Shown here piece after piece: positions 1 to 14,992 of a DNA stretch of 48,613 bases. This DNA is from Myxococcales bacterium (GTDB taxonomy: Bacteria > Myxococcota_A > Polyangia > Polyangiales > Polyangiaceae): positions 1 to 48,613 of the forward strand of contig JACRDA010000273.1 of the NCBI GenBank assembly GCA_016212965.1, read 5' to 3'. Below the pieces are notes generated by a model. That model made no database searches. It saw nothing but the letters and a program-made list of their open reading frames with translations, and was not told where the DNA came from. Numbering within the stretch: the first letter of the stretch is position 1; every line of letters begins with the position of its first letter. Both the position numbers and the translations under genes were made by a program.

Positions 1-139
1 TCGCCGTCGCGCTCGGCTCGGTCGGCGGATTCTGAGCGCGCGTCAGAGCGGGCACGGCGAGCACCGCGGCGGCGGCGCCTGCCAGCCACCACGACCGCCC
101 GAGTCCGAAGCCCCTCTTCCGTGCAGCGGCGCGCTTCAT
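1..139 (-). CDS. N-terminus of an exported protein (partial, runs off the left edge)
   Basis: Reading leftwards from the ATG at 139 there is an open frame to the window edge (46 codons). It encodes a textbook Sec signal peptide: a basic start (MKRAAARKRG), a hydrophobic core rich in Ala, Leu and Val (around residues 17-32), and a likely cleavage site after Thr-Arg-Ala, just before QNPPTEPS. An in-frame ATG at 154 is an alternative start; neither has a clear Shine-Dalgarno sequence. The mature part begins with a Pro/Thr/Ser stretch typical of linkers in periplasmic or surface proteins. The function cannot be told. It lies 70 bases downstream of the giant TPR gene on the same strand and may share its transcript. 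The signal peptide is seen directly; secretion is inferred. Confidence 0.6.
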   Translation of the reverse strand, partial: MKRAAARKRGFGLGRSWWLAGAAAAVLAVPALTRAQNPPTEPSATA

Positions 140-209
140 GTGTGTGGCTCGCATGGTAGACGAAGGCACCGGCCGCCGTCCACGCCGGCCGGTGCCGCTC
201 GGTCGCGGC

Positions 210-7982
<7,773 letters not shown>

Positions 7983-8332
7983 GTCCTGCTCCCGGTCTTG
8001 AGCCTCGCCGCGAGCCCGCGCGCGCGAGGATGTGAACCCGTGCTCCGCAACGCCGCCTGGGCCGCTGCTAGGGGGCAGCAGTCAGGGCCCGCGACTATAT
8101 CAGGACGTTTCGCCCGACCCGTCGAAAAGCTGCGTCGCACCGGCCCGGGGTCGTCTGACGCGTCGCGTTACGTGGATGACGCCGCCCCTGCCGAGCGTAT
8201 CGCTCGCATGCACGGCCCGCCGATCCGTGGCACGCTCGCTCGGGCCGCGCACCCGCGGTCGCGTTCGCCGCGCTCGTCGCGGGCGGCCCCGCGCCCGGGC
8301 GGGCTCGACCCGCGGTCGCACCGCGCGCAAGC
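7983..8332. other. Divergent intergenic region between the TPR gene and the VanW-like gene
   Basis: This 350-base spacer has no convincing gene. It should hold promoters for both flanking genes. The only AT-rich patch is around 8092-8104; read on the minus strand it contains TATAGT (8094-8099), a plausible -10 element for the TPR gene about 110 bases upstream of its ATG, but I see no good -35 element. Further right the region is GC-rich without obvious structure. Confidence 0.35.
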
Positions 8333-10117
8333 ATGATGGCCTCGCCCCCACCCGCCCGTCCCGCGACGCCGGTCTCCGCCCCCCTGCGGGCGCCCCGGCC
8401 CGAGCGCCCGCGCCTGCCGCGGTGGCGCTGGGTCGCCATGGGGCTCGTGGCGGGGGCGGCCGCCGTGGCGAACGGCTGGCTGTTCTGGCCCCGGACGACC
8501 CCACCGCCGCCCAGGCCGGCGCCGGTGCGGCTCGTCGTCGCGGGCAGCGAGCTGCCGATGAAGGGCGATCCGGTCGCCGAGGCGCTCGACCTCGTGCGGC
8601 GCTTCGCGGGGCGCGAGCTCGTGCTCGAGCTACCCGACGGGGCCACGCGGACGCTGCGGCCCGCCGAGCTCGGCGCCGAGATCCACCGCGTGCGCCTGAG
8701 CGACTTCGTGCGTGACGCCCTCGACGAGTCGACGCCGCTCCGGCGCAGCTACGAGCGCACGCGCGCCACCGACCCGTCCGCGACCCTGGCGGTGCCCGTC
8801 CCCGTGGTCGTCGACCCGGAGCGCGCGCTCGCGACGCTCCTGCGCATCAAGGACGAGGTCGATCGGGACGCCGCGGACGCGGTCGTCGACCTCGAGCTGC
8901 GCAAGCTGAAGAAGGAGCGCTACGGCTATCGCCTCGACATCTACGCCACGCTCGCGCGCCTCGAGGCCGCGCTCCGCCGCGGCGAGGGCAAGGTCGCCGC
9001 GGCCGTGTCCGAGGTCACGCCGCGGGTCGTGTCGGCGACGCTCGGCAACATCGAGTTCGACGACGTGCTCGGCTACTTCGAGACGCGCTACTCGCTCGGC
9101 GCGAAGTACCGCGCGCGCACCGACAATCTGCGCGTCGCCGCGAGCCGGCTCGACGGCACGGTGCTCAGGCCGGGCGAGGTCTTCGACTTCAACGCGACGG
9201 TCGGCCCGCGCGACGAGGCACACGGCTACAAGGTGGCGCCGGTCATCGCCCAGGGCGAGCTCGTCGACGGCATCGGCGGCGGCACCTGCCAGATCTCCGG
9301 CACGCTGCACGGCGCCGCCTTCTTCGCGGGGCTCGACATCGTCGAGCACTACCCGCACACGCGGCCGAGCTACTACATCAAGCTCGGGCTCGACGCGACG
9401 GTGGTCTACCCGACGATCAACTTCCGCTTCCGCAACCCCTTCGACTTCCCCATCGTGCTGCACGAGACCGTCAAGACCGACGACGCGCAGAAGATCGGCG
9501 TGGTGCGCGCGGAGATCCTGGGGCCGAAGCGCCGCCGCACCGTCACCTTCTTCCGCCGGCTCGACGAGGTCCTGCCGTTCACCGAGCTCGAGCGCGAGAC
9601 GGACAAGCTGCCCGAGGGCACCCGCCTGCTCGTGCAGCGCGGCATCCCGGGCTTCCGCGCGACCGTGTTCCGCGTGGTGCGCGACGGCGCCTACGCGGTC
9701 CGCAGCCGCCAGCAGAGCACCTACCCTCCGACCAACCAGATCGTCGACGTGGGCACCGGGCCGAAGGACCTCGAGGTCAAGCGCAAGGACGACGCCCACC
9801 CCGAGTACGTGGCCGACGCGTACCTCGTCATCACGCAAGGGCCCGACATCCGCACCCCCGGGGCGACGGGGCCCGAGCTCGGCGGCGGCACGGTCGAGAG
9901 CCGCGTGCCGGGCACGACCGGTCGGCCGGGCTGGCAAGAGAAGGCGGGGATGCCGGTCTACGAGCTCGGCGCGGCCGGCGACGGCGACGCACCCCAGGCC
10001 GAGGGCAGGTCGCTGTCGGGCGCGCCGGACGGCGCGTCGGACGAGCCCAAGAAGGCCGACCCACCCGCGGCGGACGCCGGCAAGGACGACGGCAAGAAGA
10101 GAAAGAAGGGCAAGTAG
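8333..10117 (+). CDS. VanW/YoaR-family membrane-anchored protein
   Basis: A 594-residue protein. After a basic, Pro-rich N-terminus there is one hydrophobic segment (about residues 36-56, WVAMGLVAGAAAVANGWLFW), so it is probably anchored with the rest outside the cytoplasm. Residues about 65-250 resemble the peptidoglycan-binding-like domain that precedes VanW in YoaR-type proteins. The VanW domain follows at about 250-390 with its hallmarks: LRPGEVFDFN, a GGGTCQ(I)SGTLHGAAF core near residue 314, and HYPHTRPSYY. A G5-like beta segment follows, then a Lys/Asp/Pro-rich tail ending KKRKKGK. VanW was named from vancomycin-resistance clusters, but its biochemical role is unsettled; a cell-wall-associated function is inferred. 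It begins with two consecutive ATGs and no clear Shine-Dalgarno sequence. The coaBC start lies 115 bases downstream. Confidence 0.85.
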   Translation: MMASPPPARPATPVSAPLRAPRPERPRLPRWRWVAMGLVAGAAAVANGWLFWPRTTPPPPRPAPVRLVVAGSELPMKGDPVAEALDLVRRFAGRELVLELPDGATRTLRPAELGAEIHRVRLSDFVRDALDESTPLRRSYERTRATDPSATLAVPVPVVVDPERALATLLRIKDEVDRDAADAVVDLELRKLKKERYGYRLDIYATLARLEAALRRGEGKVAAAVSEVTPRVVSATLGNIEFDDVLGYFETRYSLGAKYRARTDNLRVAASRLDGTVLRPGEVFDFNATVGPRDEAHGYKVAPVIAQGELVDGIGGGTCQISGTLHGAAFFAGLDIVEHYPHTRPSYYIKLGLDATVVYPTINFRFRNPFDFPIVLHETVKTDDAQKIGVVRAEILGPKRRRTVTFFRRLDEVLPFTELERETDKLPEGTRLLVQRGIPGFRATVFRVVRDGAYAVRSRQQSTYPPTNQIVDVGTGPKDLEVKRKDDAHPEYVADAYLVITQGPDIRTPGATGPELGGGTVESRVPGTTGRPGWQEKAGMPVYELGAAGDGDAPQAEGRSLSGAPDGASDEPKKADPPAADAGKDDGKKRKKGK

Positions 10118-10126
10118 CGCGCGTCG

Positions 10127-10142
10127 GGACCCGCATGGGTCC
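10127..10142 (+). terminator. Short hairpin just after the VanW-like gene
   Basis: GGACCC, a four-base GCAT loop and GGGTCC form a perfect 6-base-pair stem nine bases after the stop codon. There is no T-run, so it may be only a transcript 3'-end stabiliser or a weak terminator. Confidence 0.3.
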
Positions 10143-10232
10143 GTCGCACGATCTCGGTCCGGGGCCCAGGCGTGCCCGCGCGGGCACTTGGCCGCGCGTC
10201 GGCGCCCGTGCGAGGCTCGCGGCGCTCGTCCC

Positions 10233-11471
10233 ATGTCGACCGCCGGCCCGCCCTCCGCGCCCGCGCCCACCGTCGTGCTCGGTGTGAGCGGCAGCATCGC
10301 CGCCTTCAAGGCGGTCGAGGTCGCGCGCCACTTCGTCAGGGCCGGCGTGCGCGTGCTGCCGGCGATGACCGCTGCGGCGCGGCAGTTCGTCGGCCCCGCG
10401 ACCCTCGCCGGTCTCACCGGCGAGCGGGTCGCCGGCGACATGTTCGAGCCCGGCCTGGCGGGCGAGATCCACGTGGCGCTCGCGCGCGCCGCCGACGTGG
10501 TCGTGCTGTGCCCCGCCACCGCCGATCTGCTCGCCGACCTCGCCGCCGGGCACGCCACGGACGTCGTGCGCGCCGTGGCCCTGTGCACGAGCCGCCCCAT
10601 CGTCGTCGCGCCCGCCATGCACCCGGCGATGTGGGCGCACCCCGCCACGCAGCGCAACGTCCGCACGCTCCTCGCCGACGGCCGCTGCCGCTTCGTGGGG
10701 CCCGTCGAGGGCGAGGTCGCCTCGGGCGAGACCGGCCTCGGCCGCATGGCCGAGCCGCTCGACGTCGCCGACGTGGTGCTCGGCCTGCTCCGCCAGGGTG
10801 CCCGGCGCGACCTCGAAGGCGTGCGCCTGCTCGTGACGGCCGGGCCGACGGTCGAGGACCTCGATCCGGTGCGCTTCCTGTCCAATCGCTCGAGCGGCAC
10901 CATGGGCTTCGCCGTCGCGGAGTGTGCCGCCCTGCGCGGCGCCCGGGTCACGCTCGTCGCCGGACCGGTCGGTCTGCCGACCCCGACCGGCGTGACGCGC
11001 CACGACGTGCGGAGCGCGCTCGAGCTCGACGCGGTCCTCGGCGCCCTGCTCGGCGCGGACCTGTCGGGCGCCGACGCCCTCGTGATGGTCGCCGCCGTGG
11101 CCGACTACCGGCCGGCCGAGCGCGCCGCGCAGAAGCTCAAGCGCTCGGGCGCGCCCCTGACCCTGACGCTCGAGCCGAACCCCGACATCCTCGCGGGGCT
11201 CGGGGCCGTGCGCCGCGGCGGCCGGCCGCTGCTCGTCGGCTTCGCGCTCGAGACGGCGAGCGGCCCGGAGCTCGAGGCCATCGCGCGCGCCAAGCTCGCC
11301 CACAAGCGCGTGGATCTCGTCGTGGCGAACGGTGTCGCCACCCTCGAGCAACCGGAGAGCAGCGACGTCGTGCTCGTCGACGAGGCGGCGAGCGTGCCCC
11401 TCGGCCGGCTCGGCAAGCGCGATCTGGCCGACCGGATCCTCGACTGGGTGGCGGTGCGGTGCCGTTCGTGA
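10233..11471 (+). CDS. coaBC: Bifunctional phosphopantothenoylcysteine synthetase/decarboxylase CoaBC (Dfp)
   Basis: CoaBC joins 4'-phosphopantothenate to cysteine using CTP and decarboxylates the product to 4'-phosphopantetheine in coenzyme A biosynthesis. The N-terminal flavoprotein (CoaC) half shows GSIAAFKAVEVA, CPATADLLADLAAG and APAMHPAMW. The CoaB half shows TAGPTVEDLDPVRFLSNRSSGTMGFA, AAVADYRP and QKLKRSG, matching the E. coli enzyme closely. The length (412 aa from the ATG at 10233) is normal; a TTG 45 bases upstream is in frame but would add a poorly conserved tail. One oddity: the lid motif that reads ACGDxGxGRM in E. coli, with Cys158 needed in the reductive step, reads ASGETGLGRM here, so that Cys appears to be Ser. 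The stop overlaps the next gene's GTG as GTGA, implying translational coupling. Confidence 0.95.
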   Translation: MSTAGPPSAPAPTVVLGVSGSIAAFKAVEVARHFVRAGVRVLPAMTAAARQFVGPATLAGLTGERVAGDMFEPGLAGEIHVALARAADVVVLCPATADLLADLAAGHATDVVRAVALCTSRPIVVAPAMHPAMWAHPATQRNVRTLLADGRCRFVGPVEGEVASGETGLGRMAEPLDVADVVLGLLRQGARRDLEGVRLLVTAGPTVEDLDPVRFLSNRSSGTMGFAVAECAALRGARVTLVAGPVGLPTPTGVTRHDVRSALELDAVLGALLGADLSGADALVMVAAVADYRPAERAAQKLKRSGAPLTLTLEPNPDILAGLGAVRRGGRPLLVGFALETASGPELEAIARAKLAHKRVDLVVANGVATLEQPESSDVVLVDEAASVPLGRLGKRDLADRILDWVAVRCRS

Positions 11472-12193
11472 GGGCACGCGCCTCGGCGGGTCGGCGGCAG
11501 CTCACCCTGGCGGATCGCGCGCTGCGGCGCCGCGCGGTCGTGGCCGCGCTCACCGTGGCCGCGGTGGGGACGGCCGTCTGCTTCGCGGCGTTCCACCCGC
11601 GGCTCGCCACCGGCGCCGGGCCCATCGTCGTGGCCGCCGCGGGCTACCTCGCGCTCGGCGCGGCGACGCTCTACTGGCTGCACCGGCGCGGCGAGCTCGG
11701 CGAGCTCCTGCGGCCGCTGCGCGGCGACATCGCGGTAGCCGCCCTGCTCGCGGCCGCGATGTGGGGCGCGAGCAAGCTCGGCGTCGTGCTCCTCGCCCCG
11801 GAGGGCACGGAGCGTCAGGCGTGGTTCATCCGCCTGTACAGCCACCTGTCCTGGTGCTCGGGTCGACCGCTCGCCGGCGTGGTGATCATGTGGGTGGCGG
11901 CGTTCGAGGAGATCGCCTGGCGCGGCTTCGCCTTCCGCGCGCTCCGCGCCGGCTTCGGGGTGCGGCGCGCGTTCTGGGGCACGACCGTCCTCTACGCGCT
12001 CGCACACCTGCCGAGCGCGTGGCTGCTCGCGGCGGAGCTCTCGGGCCCCAACCCGGCCGTCGTCCTGGCGGCGGCGTTCGGCGGCGCCGTGTGGGGCTTC
12101 CTCACGCTGCGCTCCGGCCGCCTGGCGCCGGCGATCTTCGCCCACGCGCTCTACAGCTGGGCCGTGGTCGAGTTCCCGCTCTGGCGCCTGTGA
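11468..12193 (+). CDS. CPBP-family intramembrane metalloprotease (Abi/Rce1-like)
   Basis: A polytopic membrane protein of 241 residues with the three CPBP signatures: an EE-x-x-x-R motif (FEEIAWRGFAFRAL), a downstream F/Y-x-x-x-H motif (LYALAHLPSAW) and a final conserved His in a membrane helix (FAHALYSW). The family includes eukaryotic Rce1 CAAX proteases and bacterial immunity or sorting proteins; the Glu and His residues are thought to form the active site. The substrate here is unknown. The start is chosen at GTG 11468 because it overlaps the coaBC stop by four bases; GTG 11459 is also in frame. It is co-transcribed with coaBC, but a functional link is not evident. Confidence 0.85.
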   Translation: MRARASAGRRQLTLADRALRRRAVVAALTVAAVGTAVCFAAFHPRLATGAGPIVVAAAGYLALGAATLYWLHRRGELGELLRPLRGDIAVAALLAAAMWGASKLGVVLLAPEGTERQAWFIRLYSHLSWCSGRPLAGVVIMWVAAFEEIAWRGFAFRALRAGFGVRRAFWGTTVLYALAHLPSAWLLAAELSGPNPAVVLAAAFGGAVWGFLTLRSGRLAPAIFAHALYSWAVVEFPLWRL

Positions 12194-12196
12194 TCG

Positions 12197-12231
12197 GGCT
12201 TCAGGCTTCAGGCTTCAGGCTTCAGGTTTCG
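12197..12231. repeat. Heptamer array GGCTTCA x4 plus one variant
   Basis: Four perfect copies of GGCTTCA (12197-12224) are followed by GGTTTCG (12225-12231), directly after the CPBP stop codon. The array sits between convergent genes. It shares the GGCTNNN consensus and 7-base period with arrays at 22215-22242, 22335-22362, 38562-38596 and 44740-44781. Confidence 0.85.
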
Positions 12232-12240
12232 GCCCGGACA

Positions 12241-12259
12241 TCTCGCGCCGGACGCGAGA
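12241..12259. terminator. Hairpin between convergent CPBP and yebC genes
   Basis: TCTCGCG, a five-base loop and CGCGAGA form a perfect 7-base-pair stem located between two gene ends. It could act in both directions. It lacks a U-tract, so intrinsic termination is uncertain. Confidence 0.4.
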
Positions 12260-12262
12260 CGC

Positions 12263-13021
12263 TCAGGCGCTCGCCTCGGCGATGCGCTGCAGCTCGGCGT
12301 CGCTGATCTCGAAGTCCGCGAAGACGTTCTGCGAGTCGTCGTGGTCGTCGAGCGTCTCGTAGAGCGACAGGCAGCGCTCGGCCTCGCGGCCGGTGATCGC
12401 CTTCTTGTTCTTGGGGATGTACCCCGCGGTGCTCTCGGTCGGCGGGATGCCGGCCTTCTCGAGCGCGCTCGACACCACGTCGAGCTGCGGCAGCGGGCAT
12501 ACCACCTGCCACGCCTCGCCCTCGTCCGTGTAGTCCTCGCCGCCGGCGCCGATGGCGACCTCCATGATCTGGTCCTCGGTCGCCGCGGCCTTCGGCACCA
12601 GGATGGTCCCCTTGCGGTCGAAGGCCCACTGGGCGCTCGAGCCCGCGCCGAGCGCGCCACCGTGCCGCTCGAACACCTTGCGGATCTCGGCCACGGTGCG
12701 GTTCTTGTTGTCGGTCATCACCTCGACCATGAACAAGGTGCCGCCGGGCCCGGTGCCCTCGTACAGGATCTCCTCGTAGGAGACGCCCTCGATCTCGCCC
12801 GTGCCGCGCTGGATGGCGCGCTTGATGTTGTCGGCCGGCATGGCGTTCGACTTGGCGACGCCCACGGCCTTGCGCAGGCGCGGGTTGCCGTCGATGTCAC
12901 CGCCGCCCATGCGGGCCGCGACCGTGATCTCCTTGATGATCTTGCTGAAGACCTTGCCGCGCTTGGCGTCGGCAGCGCCCTTCTTGTGCTTGATCGTCGC
13001 CCATTTCGAGTGGCCGCTCAT
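12263..13021 (-). CDS. yebC: YebC/PmpR-family protein
   Basis: A full-length 252-residue YebC protein starting with the invariant MSGHSKWATIKHKKGAADAK, followed by FSKIIKEI, DNPRL-like DGNPRLRKAV, MPADNIKRAIQRG and YEGTGPGGTLF, all family landmarks. YebC proteins were annotated as DNA-binding regulators; more recent work on the family links YebC to ribosomes and easing of proline-rich translation stalls. It is cytoplasmic. In many bacteria yebC sits beside ruvC, but no ruv gene is next to it here: upstream is the flippase-like gene on the same strand, 157 bases away. Identity is certain; which role dominates here is unknown. Confidence 0.96.
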   Translation of the reverse strand: MSGHSKWATIKHKKGAADAKRGKVFSKIIKEITVAARMGGGDIDGNPRLRKAVGVAKSNAMPADNIKRAIQRGTGEIEGVSYEEILYEGTGPGGTLFMVEVMTDNKNRTVAEIRKVFERHGGALGAGSSAQWAFDRKGTILVPKAAATEDQIMEVAIGAGGEDYTDEGEAWQVVCPLPQLDVVSSALEKAGIPPTESTAGYIPKNKKAITGREAERCLSLYETLDDHDDSQNVFADFEISDAELQRIAEASA

Positions 13022-13178
13022 GGCTGGTTCCGCTCCGTGCTCGGGCTCTGCCCGGCCTCACCTATACTCGCGCCGGCGCCGGTCGTCTCGACGGCGCGCG
13101 CCCGGGCCGGCGGCCCGCTCGAGGGCCCCGGCAGAGTCGTCGAGCCGCTTAGCGTGCCGCCCGCGGGACGTCCAGCGG

Positions 13179-14192
13179 TCAATCCCCGGCCCCGGGGCCC
13201 TGCTCCTCGTCCGCGGCGGCCTTCGGCGCGAACGGCGGCGGCGCCACCTGCCAGGCCACGAAGCCCGCCAGGATGAGCGCGAGGTAGAGGACGGCGAACA
13301 CGACGAGGCCGAAGGCGACGCCGCTCTCGGCGGCGAGCCCGATGACGGGGAAGGCGAGCGCCATGAAGAGCTCGCGCACGCCCACGCCCGAGACGCTGAT
13401 CGGCAAGAGGCCGAGCAGGCTCGCGACCGCCATGAGGCTCATGGCGTCGAACCACGACAGCCCGAGGCCGAGCGACTCGCCGATGAGCCAGCCCTGCAGG
13501 TAGTTGACGGCGAAGCCCGCGACGGTGAGCGGCACGGCGAGCCACAGGCTGCGGCTCACCTGCGCCCGCAGGGCAGCGAGAAAGCGCTCGAGCCCGGCCG
13601 CGTCGCGCCGCGGCGACAGGCGCGCGTAAAGCCGCCCCCCGAGCCGCTCCGCGAGGCCCGGCACGAACAGCACGAGGGGCAAGACGGTCGTCAGAAGGAC
13701 GCCGATCCACATGGCGAGACCGAGCTTGCCCGTGAGCACCGAGGCGAAGCGCGCGGCGCCGGCCGCCACGAACGCGACGAGCACGTACATGTCGCACAGG
13801 CGGTCCATCACGATGACCGCGAGCCCCTCGGCGTAGGGGACGCCGAGGTCGTGGCGCGTGTACTGGATGCGCAGCACGTCGCCGACGCGCCCGGGCGTGA
13901 GCATGCCCACGTAGAGCGAAGCGACGAGCGCGCGCCAGCCCCGCCCCGTGCCGTAGCGGTACCCCGCGGCGCGCAGCAGCACCTGCCAGCGCACCACCTT
14001 GAGGTGGATGACGACGACGTTGAGCGCGAGCGCCGCGGCGAGCGCCCACGGCTCGGCGCGCGCGAGGGTCTGCCACAGTGCCGCCGGATCGTCGATGCGC
14101 CAGAGGACGACGAGGAGCAGCACCGGCCCGAGCAGGCGGAGCGCGACGCGCAGCGCCTGGCCTCGCCACCTCGTCTTCCGTGCTGCTGCCAT
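13179..14192 (-). CDS. Lysylphosphatidylglycerol synthase TM-region / UPF0104-family flippase-like membrane protein
   Basis: A 337-residue integral membrane protein with about eight hydrophobic segments starting at residue 15. It matches the LPG-synthase transmembrane (AglD/UPF0104) family: an early WRIDDPAALW-type loop, VVRWQVLLRAAG, LYVGMLTPGRVGDVLRIQY (the conserved N/TPGRxGD-like motif), and LLPISVSGVGVRE(L) near the C-terminus. There is no C-terminal lysyl-transferase domain, so it belongs to the stand-alone membrane members proposed to flip or process lipid-linked sugars. It is followed downstream by yebC and preceded by a methyltransferase and a glycosyltransferase fusion, which supports a role in envelope glycolipid assembly. 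The substrate is not predictable. Confidence 0.87.
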   Translation of the reverse strand: MAAARKTRWRGQALRVALRLLGPVLLLVVLWRIDDPAALWQTLARAEPWALAAALALNVVVIHLKVVRWQVLLRAAGYRYGTGRGWRALVASLYVGMLTPGRVGDVLRIQYTRHDLGVPYAEGLAVIVMDRLCDMYVLVAFVAAGAARFASVLTGKLGLAMWIGVLLTTVLPLVLFVPGLAERLGGRLYARLSPRRDAAGLERFLAALRAQVSRSLWLAVPLTVAGFAVNYLQGWLIGESLGLGLSWFDAMSLMAVASLLGLLPISVSGVGVRELFMALAFPVIGLAAESGVAFGLVVFAVLYLALILAGFVAWQVAPPPFAPKAAADEEQGPGAGD

Positions 14193-14226
14193 GAGCCTCG
14201 GGCGCCTCGTCGGCGCCCTGCCGATG

Positions 14227-14979
14227 CTAGCCCGGCGCGCGCGTGGCGCGGAGGTGCATGTAGGCCCAGAGCGCGCGCGGCAGGGCGCGAGCGGCCAGCG
14301 CTTCCACCCCCGCGACCGCGGTCGAGGCCCAGGCGCGCCCGGCGAGTCGCGGCAGGCCGAAGCGCGGGTGAAAGACGATGCGGTGCAGGGGCAGGGCCTG
14401 CTGCCGCGCCCGGGCCGTCACGACGAAGCCGGGCGCGAGCAGCCGCTCGAGGCGCGCCGGCGTGGAGCGGAGCTCGCCGCGCTCGGCCCGCTGCGACAGC
14501 GCGTGCAGAAGGACGAGCGGGTTGCGGCCACACGGCTCGAGCACGTCGAGCCGACCGCCGGGGCGGAGCACGCGCGCGATCTCGGCGAAGCAGCGCTCGG
14601 GCGCCTCGAGGTGGTGGACCAGATCGCGCACGATGACCTGATCGAAGCTCCCGGCCTCGAAGGGCAGGGCGTCGGCCGAGGCCGCCACGAAGCGGCAGCC
14701 CGGCAGCACCTGGCGCGCGAAGGCGAGCTTGTCCTCGAACAGATCGACGCCCACGGCCTCGACGCCGGCGTCGCCGCGCGCGCCGAGGTGCACGAGGGTC
14801 GCGCCCTCGCCGCAGCCGAGGTCGAGCACGCGCCCCGCGAGCGGCAGGAACGCCGCGCGCACGAGCGCGCGCTCGCGCGCGGCGACGTAGGGGTGCTCCG
14901 TCTGCCACGCGAAGTGCTCGGGCGCGGCGGCGCCGAAGGCTTGCTCGAGGGCGCTCTTCGCGCGGCGGCTCGAGCTCAT
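14227..14979 (-). CDS. Class I SAM-dependent methyltransferase
   Basis: A 250-residue methyltransferase with a Rossmann core: motif I VLDLGCGEG (residues 51-59), the acidic VEAVGVDLFEDK that binds the SAM ribose, DQVIVRDLVHHLEAPERCFAEIARVLRPGGRLDVLEP (motifs IV-V). The C-terminal part (ALPLHRIVFHPRFGLPRLAG) is membrane-peripheral in character and may hold the acceptor. The start is placed at ATG 14979, 13 bases after the upstream stop; a longer frame upstream overlaps that gene and looks non-coding. It is sandwiched between a glycosyltransferase fusion and a flippase-like gene, so modification of a lipid or glycan is likely. The substrate is unknown. Confidence 0.85.
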   Translation of the reverse strand: MSSSRRAKSALEQAFGAAAPEHFAWQTEHPYVAARERALVRAAFLPLAGRVLDLGCGEGATLVHLGARGDAGVEAVGVDLFEDKLAFARQVLPGCRFVAASADALPFEAGSFDQVIVRDLVHHLEAPERCFAEIARVLRPGGRLDVLEPCGRNPLVLLHALSQRAERGELRSTPARLERLLAPGFVVTARARQQALPLHRIVFHPRFGLPRLAGRAWASTAVAGVEALAARALPRALWAYMHLRATRAPG

Positions 14980-14992
14980 GGCCGTGGGCGGC

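Noticed and set aside
3..35. A short plus-strand frame ending in TGA at the left edge (AVALGSVGGF)
   Set aside because: Too short to support; the minus-strand frame here starts with a clear signal peptide.
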